This document shows, in pieces, positions 11,686-23,939 of a stretch of 64,000 bases of DNA (within the stretch, counting starts at the first letter, position 1; each line of letters begins with the position of its first letter). A model generated the notes under the pieces. That model was not told the DNA's origin, searched no databases, and worked only from the letters and a program-made list of their open reading frames with translations. The stretch covers positions 92,506 through 156,505 of the forward strand of contig NQMI01000040.1 of assembly GCA_002270565.1 (NCBI GenBank). The letters run 5' to 3'. The position numbers and the translations under genes are program-made. The DNA is from Stenocarpella maydis. Lineage: Eukaryota; Ascomycota; Sordariomycetes; Diaporthales; Diaporthaceae.

Positions 11686-12067
11686 CAGGCCAGCAGCTCT
11701 CTTTACTGGACGGACGAGGATAATATCAATGGGGAGGAAGGTGGTCAAAGGGAAGTTGAACCCTAGTCTCGTCATCGTGAACCCACCTCAAGCTTATATC
11801 ATACTTGTCTCTCATCTCCTCATCTTCTGACCATGTGATCCACCCTGTATTTCCATTTGAAGAGACTCAATCGGCAGTAGACATCTATACTGGTCCCAAA
11901 CTTTTCTATTGTGACTTTATCCTATTCTCTGGACAGCAGGATCGTCATTTCAGAATTGCTAGTAGGACACTGCCTTTAGATAGTACAAGGACGGAAAAAG
12001 ATTGTGCTAGTATCTAAATTGAAGTCCATATTTGGGAAAGAATTAAACGACAAGAAAAATTGAAACT
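11686..12067. other. Intergenic, AT-richer spacer
   Basis: This is the 3' flank of the CsbD-like gene leading to the tRNA-like gene. A run of five T on the minus strand just downstream of the tRNA-like 3' end (bases about 12050-12060) could serve as a Pol III terminator. No other feature was seen. Confidence 0.4.
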
Positions 12068-12146
12068 TGTCCAGTAGGGATTTGAACCACCATCTTCTCT
12101 TGCTGCCGCACCCACCCAAGACGTCTTACCATTAGACCAACCGGAC
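12068..12146 (-). tRNA. tRNA-like gene, probably degenerate or with a tiny intron
   Basis: Read on the minus strand, GTCCGGT (from 12146) can pair with ACTGGAC (ending 12069) as a 7-bp acceptor stem with one G-U pair. It is followed by TG, a 4-bp D stem GTCT/AGAC around AATGGTA, an anticodon-type stem TCTTG/CAAGA, and a T-loop box GGTTCAAATCC. A T5 stretch follows shortly. Two things are abnormal. The loop between the anticodon stems is 14 bases instead of 7 with no clear U33/anticodon, and the T stem is short and mispaired. It could be an intron-containing tRNA or a pseudogene; I cannot assign an amino acid. Confidence 0.45.
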
Positions 12147-13304
12147 AGAAGAACTCACATGGCTTGTGTCATATTGCTTGACTGCTTTCGGGTTCAATCA
12201 TCAAAGCTGTGCTGAACCGCTTCCTCTAGCTCGAGAGACTATTCGTGAGATGGTCAAGTTCGTCTCAATTAGTACGGCCTTAGGAGCGACCATTATGGTA
12301 GAGCCTGATGCGCTTACATATACCATGACAGAGCAATACGCGATGGATCACGAATTCAAAACTATACATGGGTCACTATTCCAAATCGACTTAAGCGCTC
12401 TTGGTCATAATTGCCGTGAGATATTGGCTGGAGCACCTGGCAGTGACAGCTACCTACATAGGCAGTAGTTTGGAGTGCTGGCTTCGACCGAGGACGTCCA
12501 TGGGTCGGCCGAGACCAGCTAATTGTGAATGACAGATTCCCCGACCTGCTCGTGGCTGCAAACCCATGGCTCTTCGGACAGGTACATTCCACTGAAGGCA
12601 TTGCTAGCTGGCCGTTCCGTGCAGCGCGAGAACGACTGACCTTCTAATGATTCGCGGCCAACACATAACGAACTTGGTACTGGATCTCCTGGCCGCCGTG
12701 GAGGTTTCACGGCACAATAGGTGGCGCAACAAAGTCCGTGAAGCAGCGAGTATATTTCAGCATTACGGCGAAACTCTCAATCAATCGCCACTCGACGTCC
12801 CCGATTCCTCATCTCTGCCCTGATAGAATTGCAGCCTAGATTCTGCCTCGTCAACACGCCTCTGTTCCGTCCGATAAGTGAGCTTGTTTCATAGCAGCTC
12901 CCGCCCGTCATGGCTTGGAGGATAGGGGTCCACGCCCGAACGGGAAACTCCTTGAGAGGCCCGCCTGAAGCATCTGGCGCCGACAGAAGAGTCTTCGGAC
13001 GCCGCACGTGTGGGGGCGCTGCCAGGCGGATGATGCATCGCAGACATGGGACCAAACAGACCCGAGCCGGGCGGTCCTGGTGTGGCAAGACAGCTTTCAG
13101 TCCCGCCGCAAGGATTCGACATATCGAGGATTTTATTGAAACGAGACTGGATCGTGGCCCCCGATCACGAAAATTGATAACGCGGGGGGGCACTATAACA
13201 CCAGGCCTGCCGCCCCCCCCTGCGGGTTGCTGCCCTTTATCTCCCGCAGTAACTGATGATCCCGCCTTGCAAACCCAAGGCAACAGGAATCCCCAACCTC
13301 CAAA
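12147..13304. other. Intergenic upstream of the hydrolase gene
   Basis: A 100-codon open frame lies at 12166-12468 with further open stretches to about 12710, perhaps the trace of an old coding sequence, but I recognise no family. The remainder is presumably promoter and leader of the hydrolase, with homopolymer G/C runs near 13185-13220. Confidence 0.4.
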
Positions 13305-15060
13305 ATGCTCGTCGGGCTGTCCAGGCCAGAGCTCATCTTCGTGAGGGTCACAGCCGTCCTTCTCATCTGGCCGGGCCTGATATGCGCCGGCTACTTCGTG
13401 CTGGCCGCCCTGGCAGGCGGCGTCCCGGCCATTGCTCACCCCTTCTCCATCTTCGTCGAGGTGTACGGCGCCGTCGAGATCCTGTGGTATCTCTGCTGGT
13501 TCCTGCCGTTCAGGCACCGGCTGCAGAGGCCCGGCCCCGCGCCGTCGCGGATGTCAAGGGAGGAGAGGAAGGACTTGTTCGAGAAGGGGATGAGCACCGT
13601 GCCGGACCTCGACGTGTACGTGCGCGGGTGGTGTGACAAAGCGCACATGGAGGACATCCGGAGGGATAACCTGAAGGAGTGGCTGCTCTGGAGTCTCTTT
13701 GGGCGGGAGGGTGGCTATGGGGACGACGCGGCCGAGCTGGAAGAGTATATCCTGGACTTGGAGGAGCGGATGGGGGTCAAGTTCAAGCAGGGACGGGGTG
13801 AGGCGAAGGCGTTGAGGTTGAGCTTTGATCCGATCAAGATGACACACCGCAGCTTACTCTTTTATTCGGTATGCCGGGCGACCCAGTGCCCGCGATACCA
13901 ACCGCTGACCCTGAGACAGATCACTGGCTTCGTTGACTTCTTCACCACAGTCTTCCTCTTGTTCATAGGCTTCAGATTCTACCGCCAGCCGCGAAACACC
14001 TTTTTCAGCGTCTTTCCCTTTCGACCTATGACCTTGTTGTCTCCGCAGCAGTCCGCAGCACCGGGCATGTCCTACTTCTACCGCCCGCACAAGTCAAAAA
14101 AGCAGCGCCCTGTTTTTTTCATACACGGCGTTGGCATCGGCCGTAAGTACCAGCCAGAGAGAGGTTTTTTGTTCATCTGGGGGCAGCGGAGAGCCACAGC
14201 CCTGCTACTACACGGGAGACATGGGGGACCAAGCCCGCTTGATCTCAAGGTATACTGTGGGACCAGACGGGAAGACTGACAAATGACAAGTGGCACCCTA
14301 CCTCCCATGGCTGAGCTCGGTCCCAAGAGACGTGGGCGTAATCGCCATCGAGCTCCTCCCGGTATGCAACAAGATCTGCCCGCCCATGCCGTCCTCGGAC
14401 GAGCTCGTCGACTCCATCTCCAGGATCCTGGCGCAGCACGGCGGCGAGTACGAAAGCTTCGTGTTCGTGGGCAACTCGTACGGCACGCTGCTCCTCTCCC
14501 CGATGCTCCGGCGGGCGGGGCTCGCGGCCAGGATCTCGTCGGTGGTGCTCGTGGACCCGGTGTCGCTCCTCCTGCACCTGCCGGACGTGGCGTGGAACTT
14601 TACGCGGCGGCGCCCGCGCACGGGGCCCGAGTGGGAGATCTACTACGGGGCGGCGACGGACCCGATGGTGGCGCACACGCTGGCGCGGCGCTTCGACTTC
14701 CGCGACGCGATCCTGTGGCGCGAGCAGCTGCGGGGCCGGCGGGTGACGGTGATGCTCGGCTCGCGCGACTGCGTGACGAACCCGGCCGCGGTGGCGAGCT
14801 ACGTCTACTACGGGGACGTGGAGGTGCACCAGGCCGCGGAGCAGCGGGCCGAGGCGTGGAGGGCCACGCCGGGCGTCTGGACGGGCCAGTGGGAGCTGGA
14901 GCTGTACTACCTGGACGGGCTGGACCACGGGCAGGCGTTCCTGAAGAGGGGCTACGTGCCCACGGTGCAGAAGGTCGTGGATACGTACTGCTGGAGGGAT
15001 GGCCCGGGCGGCGAGTCCAGGACGAGCAGCGCTGGGGGCTGCGAGGGCGGCAGCAGCTGA
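13305..15060 (+). CDS. Membrane-anchored alpha/beta hydrolase
   Basis: Exons 13305-13868, 13920-14142 and 14291-15060 (donors GTATGC and GTAAGT, acceptors CAG and AAG) give 518 residues. The N-terminus has two long hydrophobic segments (about residues 10-39 and 45-68), and a third lies at 190-206. The catalytic part follows: oxyanion-type HGVGIG at 257-262, nucleophile elbow GNSYG with Ser about 325, and candidate acid Asp about 422 (MLGSRD) and His about 475 (LDHGQAF), in the canonical order. It is therefore a serine hydrolase, probably a lipase/esterase-like enzyme at a membrane with its active site on one face. The substrate is unknown. An alternative frame inside the last exon (14283-15098) is a GC-rich shadow. 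Confidence 0.85.
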
Positions 15061-18000
15061 GCATGGCTGGCCTCGGAGGCGGATGGACACAGGACTAGCG
15101 CGTCCGTGATTAGCGAACCGCTGGGGCCAATGGGCGGGTTGGTTTGCCTCTGGGGCTGTCTGAAACAGAAACGGGCAATCATAATACGTTGTGAATAACC
15201 TCGCCCCCTTGCTGAGACGTGAGCCTGCCAGGCGATGAAGCAGCGGTGGGTGTGCGTATTCGGCGTTGTGTGTGTAGTGTATGTACATAGATGCAGCGCC
15301 ATCAAGGAAGAGATAATGGGGTTTTGCGACAATCAGAAAGGCGTGTAGATCTGGGGGGGGCGCCTGGAGATTGGGAGCCGCGAAGCTCTGGCCCGCCGCC
15401 CGCGAAATGGGGAGGTGGACCAGGCAGTCCTGGCCTGCTCTAATGACGTCGGGGCCGCTCGCATCGAATCTCTCGCCATGCAAATCTTCATCTTGAGTGA
15501 TGAGCGGGGCCTGGCGCAGATGGGCAAGGCTAGCTGGCGCCGACGTCAAGTTTCGTCCTCGGTCTGGCAGGCCCGAGTCTCGCAGGCAGAGGAGGCAGCA
15601 GCGACAGCATTTGCACATGCCGCCCCGTCTTGACACTGTTGCGGTCCTGGCTTGGAGTAGCCGGGGCAAATGCCAGCCAGCCAGCCGGCCAGAGGGGCCA
15701 ACGAGTCGATTATTATTATTGCTCACGGCGGAAGAAGGAACGGAAGAAAAACCCGCGCCTCAACCTTACGGCCCACCAGAAACCCTAAAGCGAGTCGCGG
15801 CTCGCCGGCCGCTGCATCCCAGGAACATGCAGGGACGGACCGGCGGCGCATCTTTTCCTGCGTCTCTTGTCCGCCCCTCCCATCCTCCCCTGCCCCTGAG
15901 CCTGGGGCCGTGTGAGGGGATCAGGGGGGCGAGGGGGGCAGAGAGGCAGAGAGGTAGAGGCAGAGAGGTAGAGGGAGACTGGGAGAGAGGGAGGGGGAGG
16001 GGGGGAGAAGCAAGGGCAAGCACTCGAAACGAGCGATTCTCATGCAGCCCTGCAAGCGCGGTTCGCACAGATGAACAGCCAACCTATTCGTGGCATGTTT
16101 CAGATGCCCACACAGCGACGTGAGGTACCGGCCCATTCCTACCAGGCAGGAGAGACGAGAGGAGGGAAGTTCCGCGGCAGCGCCGCCCCGCTTGCGAACC
16201 CTTGAAACCCGGGGAGACGCAGGGGGTCAGGGTGTGAGAGCACAGATGGTCTGCTGGTCGTACTGACGCATCAGCAGCAGGCGAGTCCGTGTCTGTGTGG
16301 GTGCGCGTGTGCGCGGTACCTGCTTGGTGGCGTCGTGGTGTGCTGTGCGATGCTGTGGTGCGTGCAGGCCCAGGATGGGATGCGATGCGATGCTGCGCGG
16401 TGCGGTGCGGTGCAGTTGGCATCTGCTTCGTGGGGGAGGACAAATCGTGGGCGGCGGCGGCGGCGTGATGCAATGCGACACGACACGACACGAGACCCAC
16501 GACTTCCTTCACATACGAGAAAAGCCCAGTCTGCTGCGTCCCCGTCGCCTTGTTGCCCGCCCGTTGTGAAGGACCAAGTGCTGTGTTACCCGGCCTGTGC
16601 CGGGGTCATCGCGGGATGGAAGCCATGTGCCACATTAATAAAGGCCTCGACCTGACCTGGCTGGTCCTTTGTCTCTGGAGTCTGCATGTCGTCGCATAAA
16701 TCCCAGCCAGCTCATTAGAGAAGGAACGGCGGCCCGCCATGGGTTGGTATGATATAGCATGGCGACTAATAACATGACATGACGGTGGTGGTGGCGGAGA
16801 GCAAAAGGGAACATCGGAACATTATGCCTACCACCACCCACCACCACCAACCCACACTGCTGCTGCATTGACAATGACACGGACGCTTACCCACCCAGGA
16901 AGTCGGGAGACCAATGTCGCCAAACCCTAGTCTCCCTAGTCTCTGGCCGATGCAATTAATCTACCAGCGATCTCGCGCCCGGACAGATCGCACTTCATTT
17001 CTTCGGATCTGTTCTGTCCCTGCTCCTCTTGCGCTGACGGGAAGGGTCATTGGCTCGCAGCCGTTGGGGGGGGGGGGCGCGCAATCTAACGGCGTCAAGC
17101 GGCGGCTGAGAGAACGAGCAGTGAGCGAGCAGAGCCAGCAGGCCCTGCAGGAACTGCATGACTGAGCCCTTTGTCTCGCAGGCCACGTGCCTGGGTGGGG
17201 TATGCGTGGAGCTGAAGCGCGTCCCTTTCAATCTCCTTTTGGGGGCGGGTTGATGTTCTAGCGCGGCTGAGGCATCGCGAGGGCGATGCGGCCTCTCTTC
17301 TGTTTTGGCTCAACGACTGACGAGGCATACGACGAGGGATCCAGTATGTATCAGGTAGGCAGGCAGGCAGGCAGGGAGAGCCAGGGAGGGACAGGCGGGG
17401 AGTTCGAGGGATCATCCGTATGACTAGGGCGTTACTCTCTGCCCTCGTGTGGCCGCGTATAAAGTGTGGTCGCGGCGATGTTGACCATGCACGCCCGTAG
17501 TTTTCATGCTCTCCTCCCTTTCTCGCTCAATAGTCGCCTCATCACATCCCCCCATATCCTTTGATGTCGGCCCGCCCTTGCGTCTGTAATTGATTGGGGC
17601 CTCCTGATTGGGCTAGAAGCATTGAATGAGCATCTGGTGTCACGGCGATCCAAGCCGCATTGAGGGCGGGAGGGTGTGCTGTACCCCTCGCCAGAGTCGC
17701 CACAGGGGTTATCCGCCCGGAGTCGGCCAAAAAAAGAATGCGTTTATATAAGGTTATGCCTTGGTAATATGCTAATGATCCAACACGACACGGGACATTG
17801 TCAACGTGTCGGCTGTTGTCAAAGCGGCGTCACTCGCTGTCGTACCTGGCCGACCCGAGAGCCCGGTCATGGCAGCCTCGACGATGGTGTGGTGCAAGAT
17901 GAGAGCTGGTCATGGGGTTGTGAGAGCAGGTTCTGGCAGGGTGCAGACCCTCAGACACGGTAGCATTGGTTGCACACGGTCCTGGACGGTAGTCTGGCCT

Positions 18001-18880
18001 GGCTGGGTGGGTGGTGACACGAAGCGATTGGCCACGAGGCAGAGTTGGTCTCGAGCATCTCGCATGCATCCTGCATTAGGGCTGGCCAAATCATCAGGAT
18101 TTTGGCGCTATTTCGTGCAGACTGGCGGTCCCGACTCGACTATTCGATCAATCAGTGCTTCCGGCTACCCGCTCACGAGGCGCACTTGGGACGCCGCCAA
18201 TGCAGGCTGCAGGTTCTTTGCTGGCTGGCTGGCTGCTCGACTGAATGCAGGGGCGCGGGCGAGGGCGAAGGGTGAGGGCGGCCTTCTCTCCAGTGAGTGC
18301 TAGTGATTGATTGACACCACCAGGCGGGCGACTCAGTTGCCCTCGCAGCGCCAAGTCATGTTTCCAATTGTGGTGGTTCGTGCTCGTCGTCTGGCGGATG
18401 TTTCCAACATTAGAAATCGTGGACTCGGTGTGTAATCTCATATAGTGTAAGCAACCAAGGCATCTCTACTGCAGTATACAATGTACCTGCGACCCATGAA
18501 TGGGCCTGGCAGCAGCATGCATGGTACAAAGTGTGGGGAAGAGGGTATCAGGATAGCAGCTCCTGATTCCAATCTTGGGTGCTCGGTTGGCTGGTTTATT
18601 ACCGGGTCAGGTCCAGCCCACTGTCGATCAGGAGCTGTCAGGCTGCGCATCCCTTCGCACAGGCGCTGGTCTGCAGGCTGTCGTCGCCCGTCCTCCAGGC
18701 TCCAGGTTCTGGACCTCCCGCCAGTCAAGGCACCCGGTCGGCGCCCGTTCTGCCTCTGCGCAGCTCTGCTTGCACTCGGCCCATCCCCCTGTCCCTGACC
18801 TGCCAGCCCTGCAAGCACTCTGGCTACCAACCTACCTAGGTACACTAGGTACCTACCCACCTAGTTTACTCTGGTAGGTA
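15061..18880. other. Gene-free stretch of about 3.8 kb
   Basis: No coding region is supported. The stretch contains low-complexity blocks: a purine tract at about 15915-16015, short tandem GATGC/GGTGC units at about 16350-16425, and a GGCA run at about 17355-17380. Open frames on both strands here follow base composition only. It may hold regulatory DNA of the downstream Q/N-rich gene or noncoding RNA, which sequence alone cannot show. Confidence 0.4.
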
Positions 18881-18895
18881 CTTTAGTAGGTGCAA
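18830..18895. promoter_or_regulatory. Cluster of CCTAGGTA-type palindromic motifs
   Basis: CTACCTAGGTA, ACTAGGTACCTAC, CACCTAG, GGTAGGTA and TTAGTAGGT occur within about 65 bases, a dense set of overlapping TACCTAGGTA half-sites. The cluster sits just before the pyrimidine-rich leader of the next gene, so it may be a core-promoter or factor-binding element. Isolated copies also occur near 25175, 36950 and 63565. Confidence 0.35.
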
Positions 18896-21062
18896 AGTCT
18901 GGTGTATCTATCAGTTCCTGGCCCAAGTACCCACCGTAGAGAGAGGAAGAGAGCACGAGTGACCGTGTCTGTGTCCGTGTGTCGGATTATTAGCCTTTTC
19001 CTCTCGTGCCTCCATCGTCCCCTGCCCTTCCCCCTGTCCATCTTCTCCCTCACCCCTTCTTCCTTCGACCTTGTCTTGTACCGTCGCCGTTACTGCTGCT
19101 GCTGCTGCTCATCCTCCCGCGGCCATCGTTGTCAGGACAGTCTCGACACATCATTCATTTCTTCCCTCCCCCCTGTACAATTGAATTCATCTTCTGCTTT
19201 TGAGAAACCTTACCTCTCGCCAGGACCCCGAGAATACCCCTTACATATCCACCCCCAAACGTCAACCACCAAAAAAAAAACCTTGTCATTTCGTCCCATC
19301 TCGCATCTTTTCAGCATCGCCATCTCATCTGTCCGGCAACAAACCCGACCGTTCGACTGACTGCGCGCCCCCGGGCTATCTTGAAGAAGTCCCGTCCTTT
19401 TCTCTCGCGAACCAGACCCTGCCTCGGACTCCGGCTCTATCTATATCGACTGTTTTAATCACTGTATATTCTACGCCTCGGCACCGTCTTCATTTCTCCG
19501 GCTACCCCCCCCCACCCCGGCTGCCGCCTGTCATTTTCCTGTCCTGCACGCCTTCCAGCTGTCCCACGTCCGATCCATTTCTCGGTCCTTAATCGATCCT
19601 CGGAGTCACCCACCACTCAAGTCACTTCAGAGCCCATCCGTGTTTTCCGCGCAACAACTCTCGGACCGTCTGAGAGGCCAGCTCACCACACCACTCGCCT
19701 CGATCCAGCCGGGTGGGTTTGACTTTACAGTGGTACCACCGTACAGGGTCCTCGGGCATCGAATCGTATTGTCCCTGTCCAAATCGAGCAGACACCAAAC
19801 AGCCGACGGACCCGCTTGGGCTGGAGCCAGTAGCCGTTCCCACAGGCACACAAAGCACCTCGTTTGATCACGCCGAAAATTCCTTGCGTCATCTGTTATT
19901 TCATTCTTCGTTTTCCCGTTCCTCTTCTTTTCGTCCCGCCTCGCGCTGCTCTTTCCCCCCACTACTCTCGCAGACTAGAGAGAGAGAGCGTGTGTGCGTG
20001 AGAGAGAGAGAAACGCGGTTCGGGTGTCCTTTCGACAAAGATCTCCTCGGCCTTTCCGTTTACAGCATTGTGCTAGCCTCCAGGCCTGTCCTGCCCTGCT
20101 CCTACCACCTGACTTGCAAGGTCCTCCCGGTTTTCCCTTCTTCCCACCCCCCTGCTCGCCCACGCCTACGCCTGAGCCCACACACACCACCCCTCTCGCG
20201 CCACAAACCTTGCGCGCCTGCCGCTTGTGCACACCACCGCCTTCGCAGGCCGAGCAGAAACCACAAAAAGACCCGCCCGCCTCGTGTCCTGCCAGCAGAG
20301 CCTTCCTGCCTGGGTTTTTCTTCCCTCCCGCACCCGCACCCGCGCATCGCAACCACCACCCTTTTTCTTTGACTCTCTTCCACCTCACCTGGGAGGATTT
20401 TAGCATCGCAACTGCGTCATTTGCCATTCTTTTCAACAAGACCCCAACTACCGCACTTTAATACCCATCGGCCTGTCCTTTACGACGTCGTTCTTGCTCG
20501 CGACTCCGCCCCGCCCGATAGACCCAAAAAGGAAAAACAAAAACACACACACACACACACACACACGGCCTTTAATACTCGCACCATCGCCTCTCGGGAA
20601 AAAAAAGCAGACGACCGGCGACAGACGCCTCAGCATTTCTTCTCTTCTCAATATTAACAGTCCGTCTTGGATCTGGTCCTTTGTTTTGGGTTCGGCAACT
20701 TCGAAAATTTGCATCATTTCGCGACAGTCAACAACCAATAGACAGGTTTTCAAAAAAGAGTTCAGTGCTTCCTTTCGTCCCGGCACAGATTGGATTAATC
20801 GGCAACCCCACGATCGCACACCCGAACCTTTGGCGCAATACCATTCATCAGCCAGCTGTTTGATTGTATTTCTTCGCAACCAACCGCCTCAGCTCGGAAG
20901 ACAATCGCCGCTATTGACTGTCGATTAGTAGCTCACCCTTTCGCCCGCCCGCTCTACTTGGACACGATTACATCGCGTTCTCGAACACTCCCTCGGACCG
21001 ACTCCCAAAAAGAGGTCCCACAGACATCATTCGAGTACAAGACACTGGAGGTCTTTGCTCAA
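18896..21062 (+). promoter_or_regulatory. Long pyrimidine-rich promoter/5' leader of the Q/N-rich protein gene
   Basis: From about 18990 to 21060 the plus strand is strongly C/T-biased, with runs such as CCTTTTCCTCTCG, a CTG repeat near 19095 and many CCACC/CCCTC blocks. Such tracts are typical of long transcribed leaders in filamentous fungi. It contains many upstream ATGs, so if it is a leader, translation control by upstream frames or splicing of a leader intron is likely. Exact transcription start and splicing cannot be determined here. Confidence 0.5.
20543..20566. repeat. (AC)12 microsatellite
   Basis: A perfect AC dinucleotide tract inside the presumed 5' leader of the Q/N-rich protein gene. 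Confidence 0.95.
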
Positions 21063-21413
21063 ATGGCCCAACAAACATTTGCCACTCCCAACGGCTTTGC
21101 CGTGCAGTCCTCAGGCCTTGCTTCTAGGCGAGGCGGGCAGTCCATCAAACCCCTCTCGGTCGACGCTCTCAAGTCTCCCGTTGACGCCAAGGAGAACGCC
21201 ATACCCACACCTCGAACGGCCCGTGGTCATCTGCTTGCTGGTCTGCGGACCGCCCCAAAGTCCGCGGCTGCCTCCACCTTCGCTGCCTCTGGTGCCAACA
21301 CATCCCCGACAAACAAGGCCAGGAATAACACTTCCCTATATGGCGTCCAGGAGAACATGCTCAACAACGGGCCCAAGACGTCCCTGCCCAATTTCGGTGC
21401 CCAACAGTGCTTC

Positions 21414-21451
<38 letters not shown>

Positions 21452-22766
21452 CGCGGCCTACGGGCGGCAGCAGTTCACTCCTGAGCAGATCTTGGCTCCT
21501 CCCGAGATCACCATCGACGAGCAGGCCGTAGATGAGCATCTGGACCCTGACCTCTATGCCAAACTGGTCCAGCAGAACCTGCAGCTCGCCCAGCAGCGCC
21601 AGATGTTGCAGCAGCAGCTGTACGATCTGACTCAGGCCCAGCAGCAGCTCAGCGCCATGAACATCAACGGACAGCAGACTTACCAGAATCTGTATCAGCA
21701 GCAGCAACTACAGCAGCAAGCCCTCCAGATGCAGAGCATGCTCAACAATACCATGATGAACCAGCAGCCGACCATCTACACCTACATCGACCCGGCTACT
21801 GGCCAGCAGGCCTACTACGTCGACCAGTCTGCCCAGCTGAACACGCAGTTCGTGGACCAGTCACAGCTGAACATGTACCAGCAGCAGCTACGTCAGCAAC
21901 ACAGCGGCACCCCGCGTGTGCAGGTCTCGCCTCCGAGGGAGGCTGCGCAGCCAGTTTTCCGCAGGAACACCCCTCCCCGGCGCAACGAGTCTCCTTTCAT
22001 CGAGAACCCGGCTCCTCTTCCCCCACCATCGGCTAATGCTTTCCGGCGGGGTCACAAGAAGTCGTCTTCCCTGATGCTCTCTGGAACCCAAAATGTCAAC
22101 CTCGCTGCTGCTGCTGCTTCCCAGGAACCTCCCCAGTCCGCTGGCCCTAAGACTGCCAATTTCCCCCTCACGCCCTTGACTGGAGGATATGGGCCTGGTC
22201 AGGCACGAGCAGGTGAACACCCGATCCGCCAGCCCCGTGGCCCTCCTTCCATCGAGGAGCTCAAGGCGAAGCCTTCGGCCAAGCACGAGGCTTCCAAGAA
22301 CTTCGCTGCGCGCACGCGACGGTCAGCCCTCAACAACCTCATGCGCGCCGGCATCGAACGCCGGAAGGTTAGCAGCACTGGCAGCTGCGGATCCATCAGT
22401 CCAATCTCGGAGACGGCCGAGGAGGCTCAGAGCCTCCTTACGGACAACGAGTCGGAGTCTGGTCGGTCCGGGTCTGGTAGCCTGAACGGCGAGGAGGTGG
22501 AGCCTAGTGTGCCCAGCTCCCGGACGAGCACTGGCAGTTGGGGCGCGATAGGATCGGACCGGCCCAGCTCACGCCAGAAGGCTCGAAAGAGCGCCGACAG
22601 CGTCAGCAGCGGATCTGGTGACGAGACTGCTAGCAATGGTAGCTTTGCCAGCATCTTCAAGCGGGCGGGGCGGAACGGGAGATCTGACAGTCCCACCCAG
22701 AGGAAGTCTGCCATGATGGTCCTGACATGCGCAGAGAAGCGCAAGAACGGTGTTACGGTCGCTTGA
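21063..22766 (+). CDS. Q/N-rich conserved fungal protein with RGHLLAGLRTAPKS motif
   Basis: One exon encodes 567 residues. The start is the first in-frame ATG (CTCAAATGGCC); the frame is open further upstream to about 20958 but without ATG. The order is: RGHLLAGLRTAPKS at about residues 52-65; a pure Asn tract of 13 (118-130); a Gln-rich coiled-coil region (about 165-290); a YTYIDPATGQQAYYVDQS segment; FPLTPLTGGYGPGQ; SIEELKAKPSAKH; ARTRRSALNNLMRAGIERRK; and a Ser/Gly-rich acidic tail. The AGLRTAP and PLTPLTGG motifs are ones I associate with a fungal family of unknown function. No membrane segment; probably a cytoplasmic scaffold or RNA-related protein. The long leader suggests translational regulation. 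Confidence 0.8.
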
Positions 22767-23540
22767 TCCATATCCCGACTGGGACGGCGCCAACATTTCT
22801 ACTTCGACACACTCCCTCATACATTTACGTAATGACGATTATGGCACCGCTGTCCCCTCCGCTCGAATAAATTCGCTCCGGCAGTCACTCGAGGTCGATC
22901 CTGTGCTGATGTGCCTGGATGCGGATCATCATGAAAATGCAGAGGGTGGATGGACACGGCATGGCAGCTACGAGTTTTCCTTGTTTCCTTGGTTTTTGTT
23001 GTGGCTCAGGACTCGGGATTGGCCATGTGGCCTCCACCTGTTTATGGGGCTGTTGTGGGGTCTTGATGCTCTGCTGTTGTCCATTCACCTCGGCGAGACA
23101 GTAGGCCACTTCCAGAGTGACGGAAGTGAGCCACCTTTCGATTCCATTCTTTACAATCATTTACGCACGTGGCTACTACGGCGGAGGAAGAAGAAGCATA
23201 CGCGTTGAGTGGAGCACACACAACGCAGGAGACGGGGTTAGAGACAATCAAGACTGAGGGCAAGGAGCAGTGTGGACATACTGATTCCCCCGTGAGTGTT
23301 CAGGCTAGGTTCGGTGTGCCATCCAGACTGGAATAGTGATGGATGATTGAGGCACGCTCTCAAGTTGCAGGGCGGTGAGGCCATCGGGCCTGACTTGTCC
23401 CTCACTTTGCCCGCACCGCATCATGTGCGATGTTGTATCTAGGTAGAAATACAGTTCAAGCCAAGCTCTTGAGCCACTTCCATCCCCTCGTGGACCTTGT
23501 GATGAGGCATGTGACGTGCGCACTGAAGTCAGGTTGTCCG
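22767..23540. other. Intergenic between convergent genes
   Basis: This is the 3' region of the Q/N-rich gene and of the second SDR. The frame at 22750-23208 has no motif and partly overlaps the probable 3' UTR. Confidence 0.45.
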
Positions 23541-23899
23541 TCAAGCCCTGGGACCGGCCATGCCCTTCATCATAGCATCTAGCTGCTTGAAGGCGACCTT
23601 CTTCTCATCATCGATATGACCCCACCTCTGCCTCACCTCTTTGACCATGATCTCGTCCTCGTCCTCGTCCCACCGGCCCAGGGCCTCCCAAGTCTCATCG
23701 ATGAAGGCCTTGAGAGGCATTCCTATCTGGCCCTGCCCGGCCGCCACCAACTCGGGCTGCAGCTCATGCAGCTCGGTCTGTACGGCTGGGGGGATGATGT
23801 CCTGTGGAGCAAGGGTTATAAGCGTCAACGACGACTTCTCACCGGGGAGGAGAGGAGGGAGGGGGGGGGGAACATATAGGAGTGGGATAAGAGCACAGG

Positions 23900-23939
<40 letters not shown>

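Noticed and set aside
14283..15098. Plus-strand frame of 271 codons overlapping the hydrolase
   Set aside because: It is a GC-rich shadow (Ala/Gly/Arg-rich) of the true frame, which carries the GNSYG motif and catalytic order.
14245..15726. Long minus-strand frame of 493 codons
   Set aside because: It is antisense to the hydrolase exon, has proline/arginine-rich composition and no motif.
20958..21062. N-terminal extension of the Q/N-rich protein
   Set aside because: The frame is open, but its first codon is TTG; the first ATG is at 21063 in a good context.
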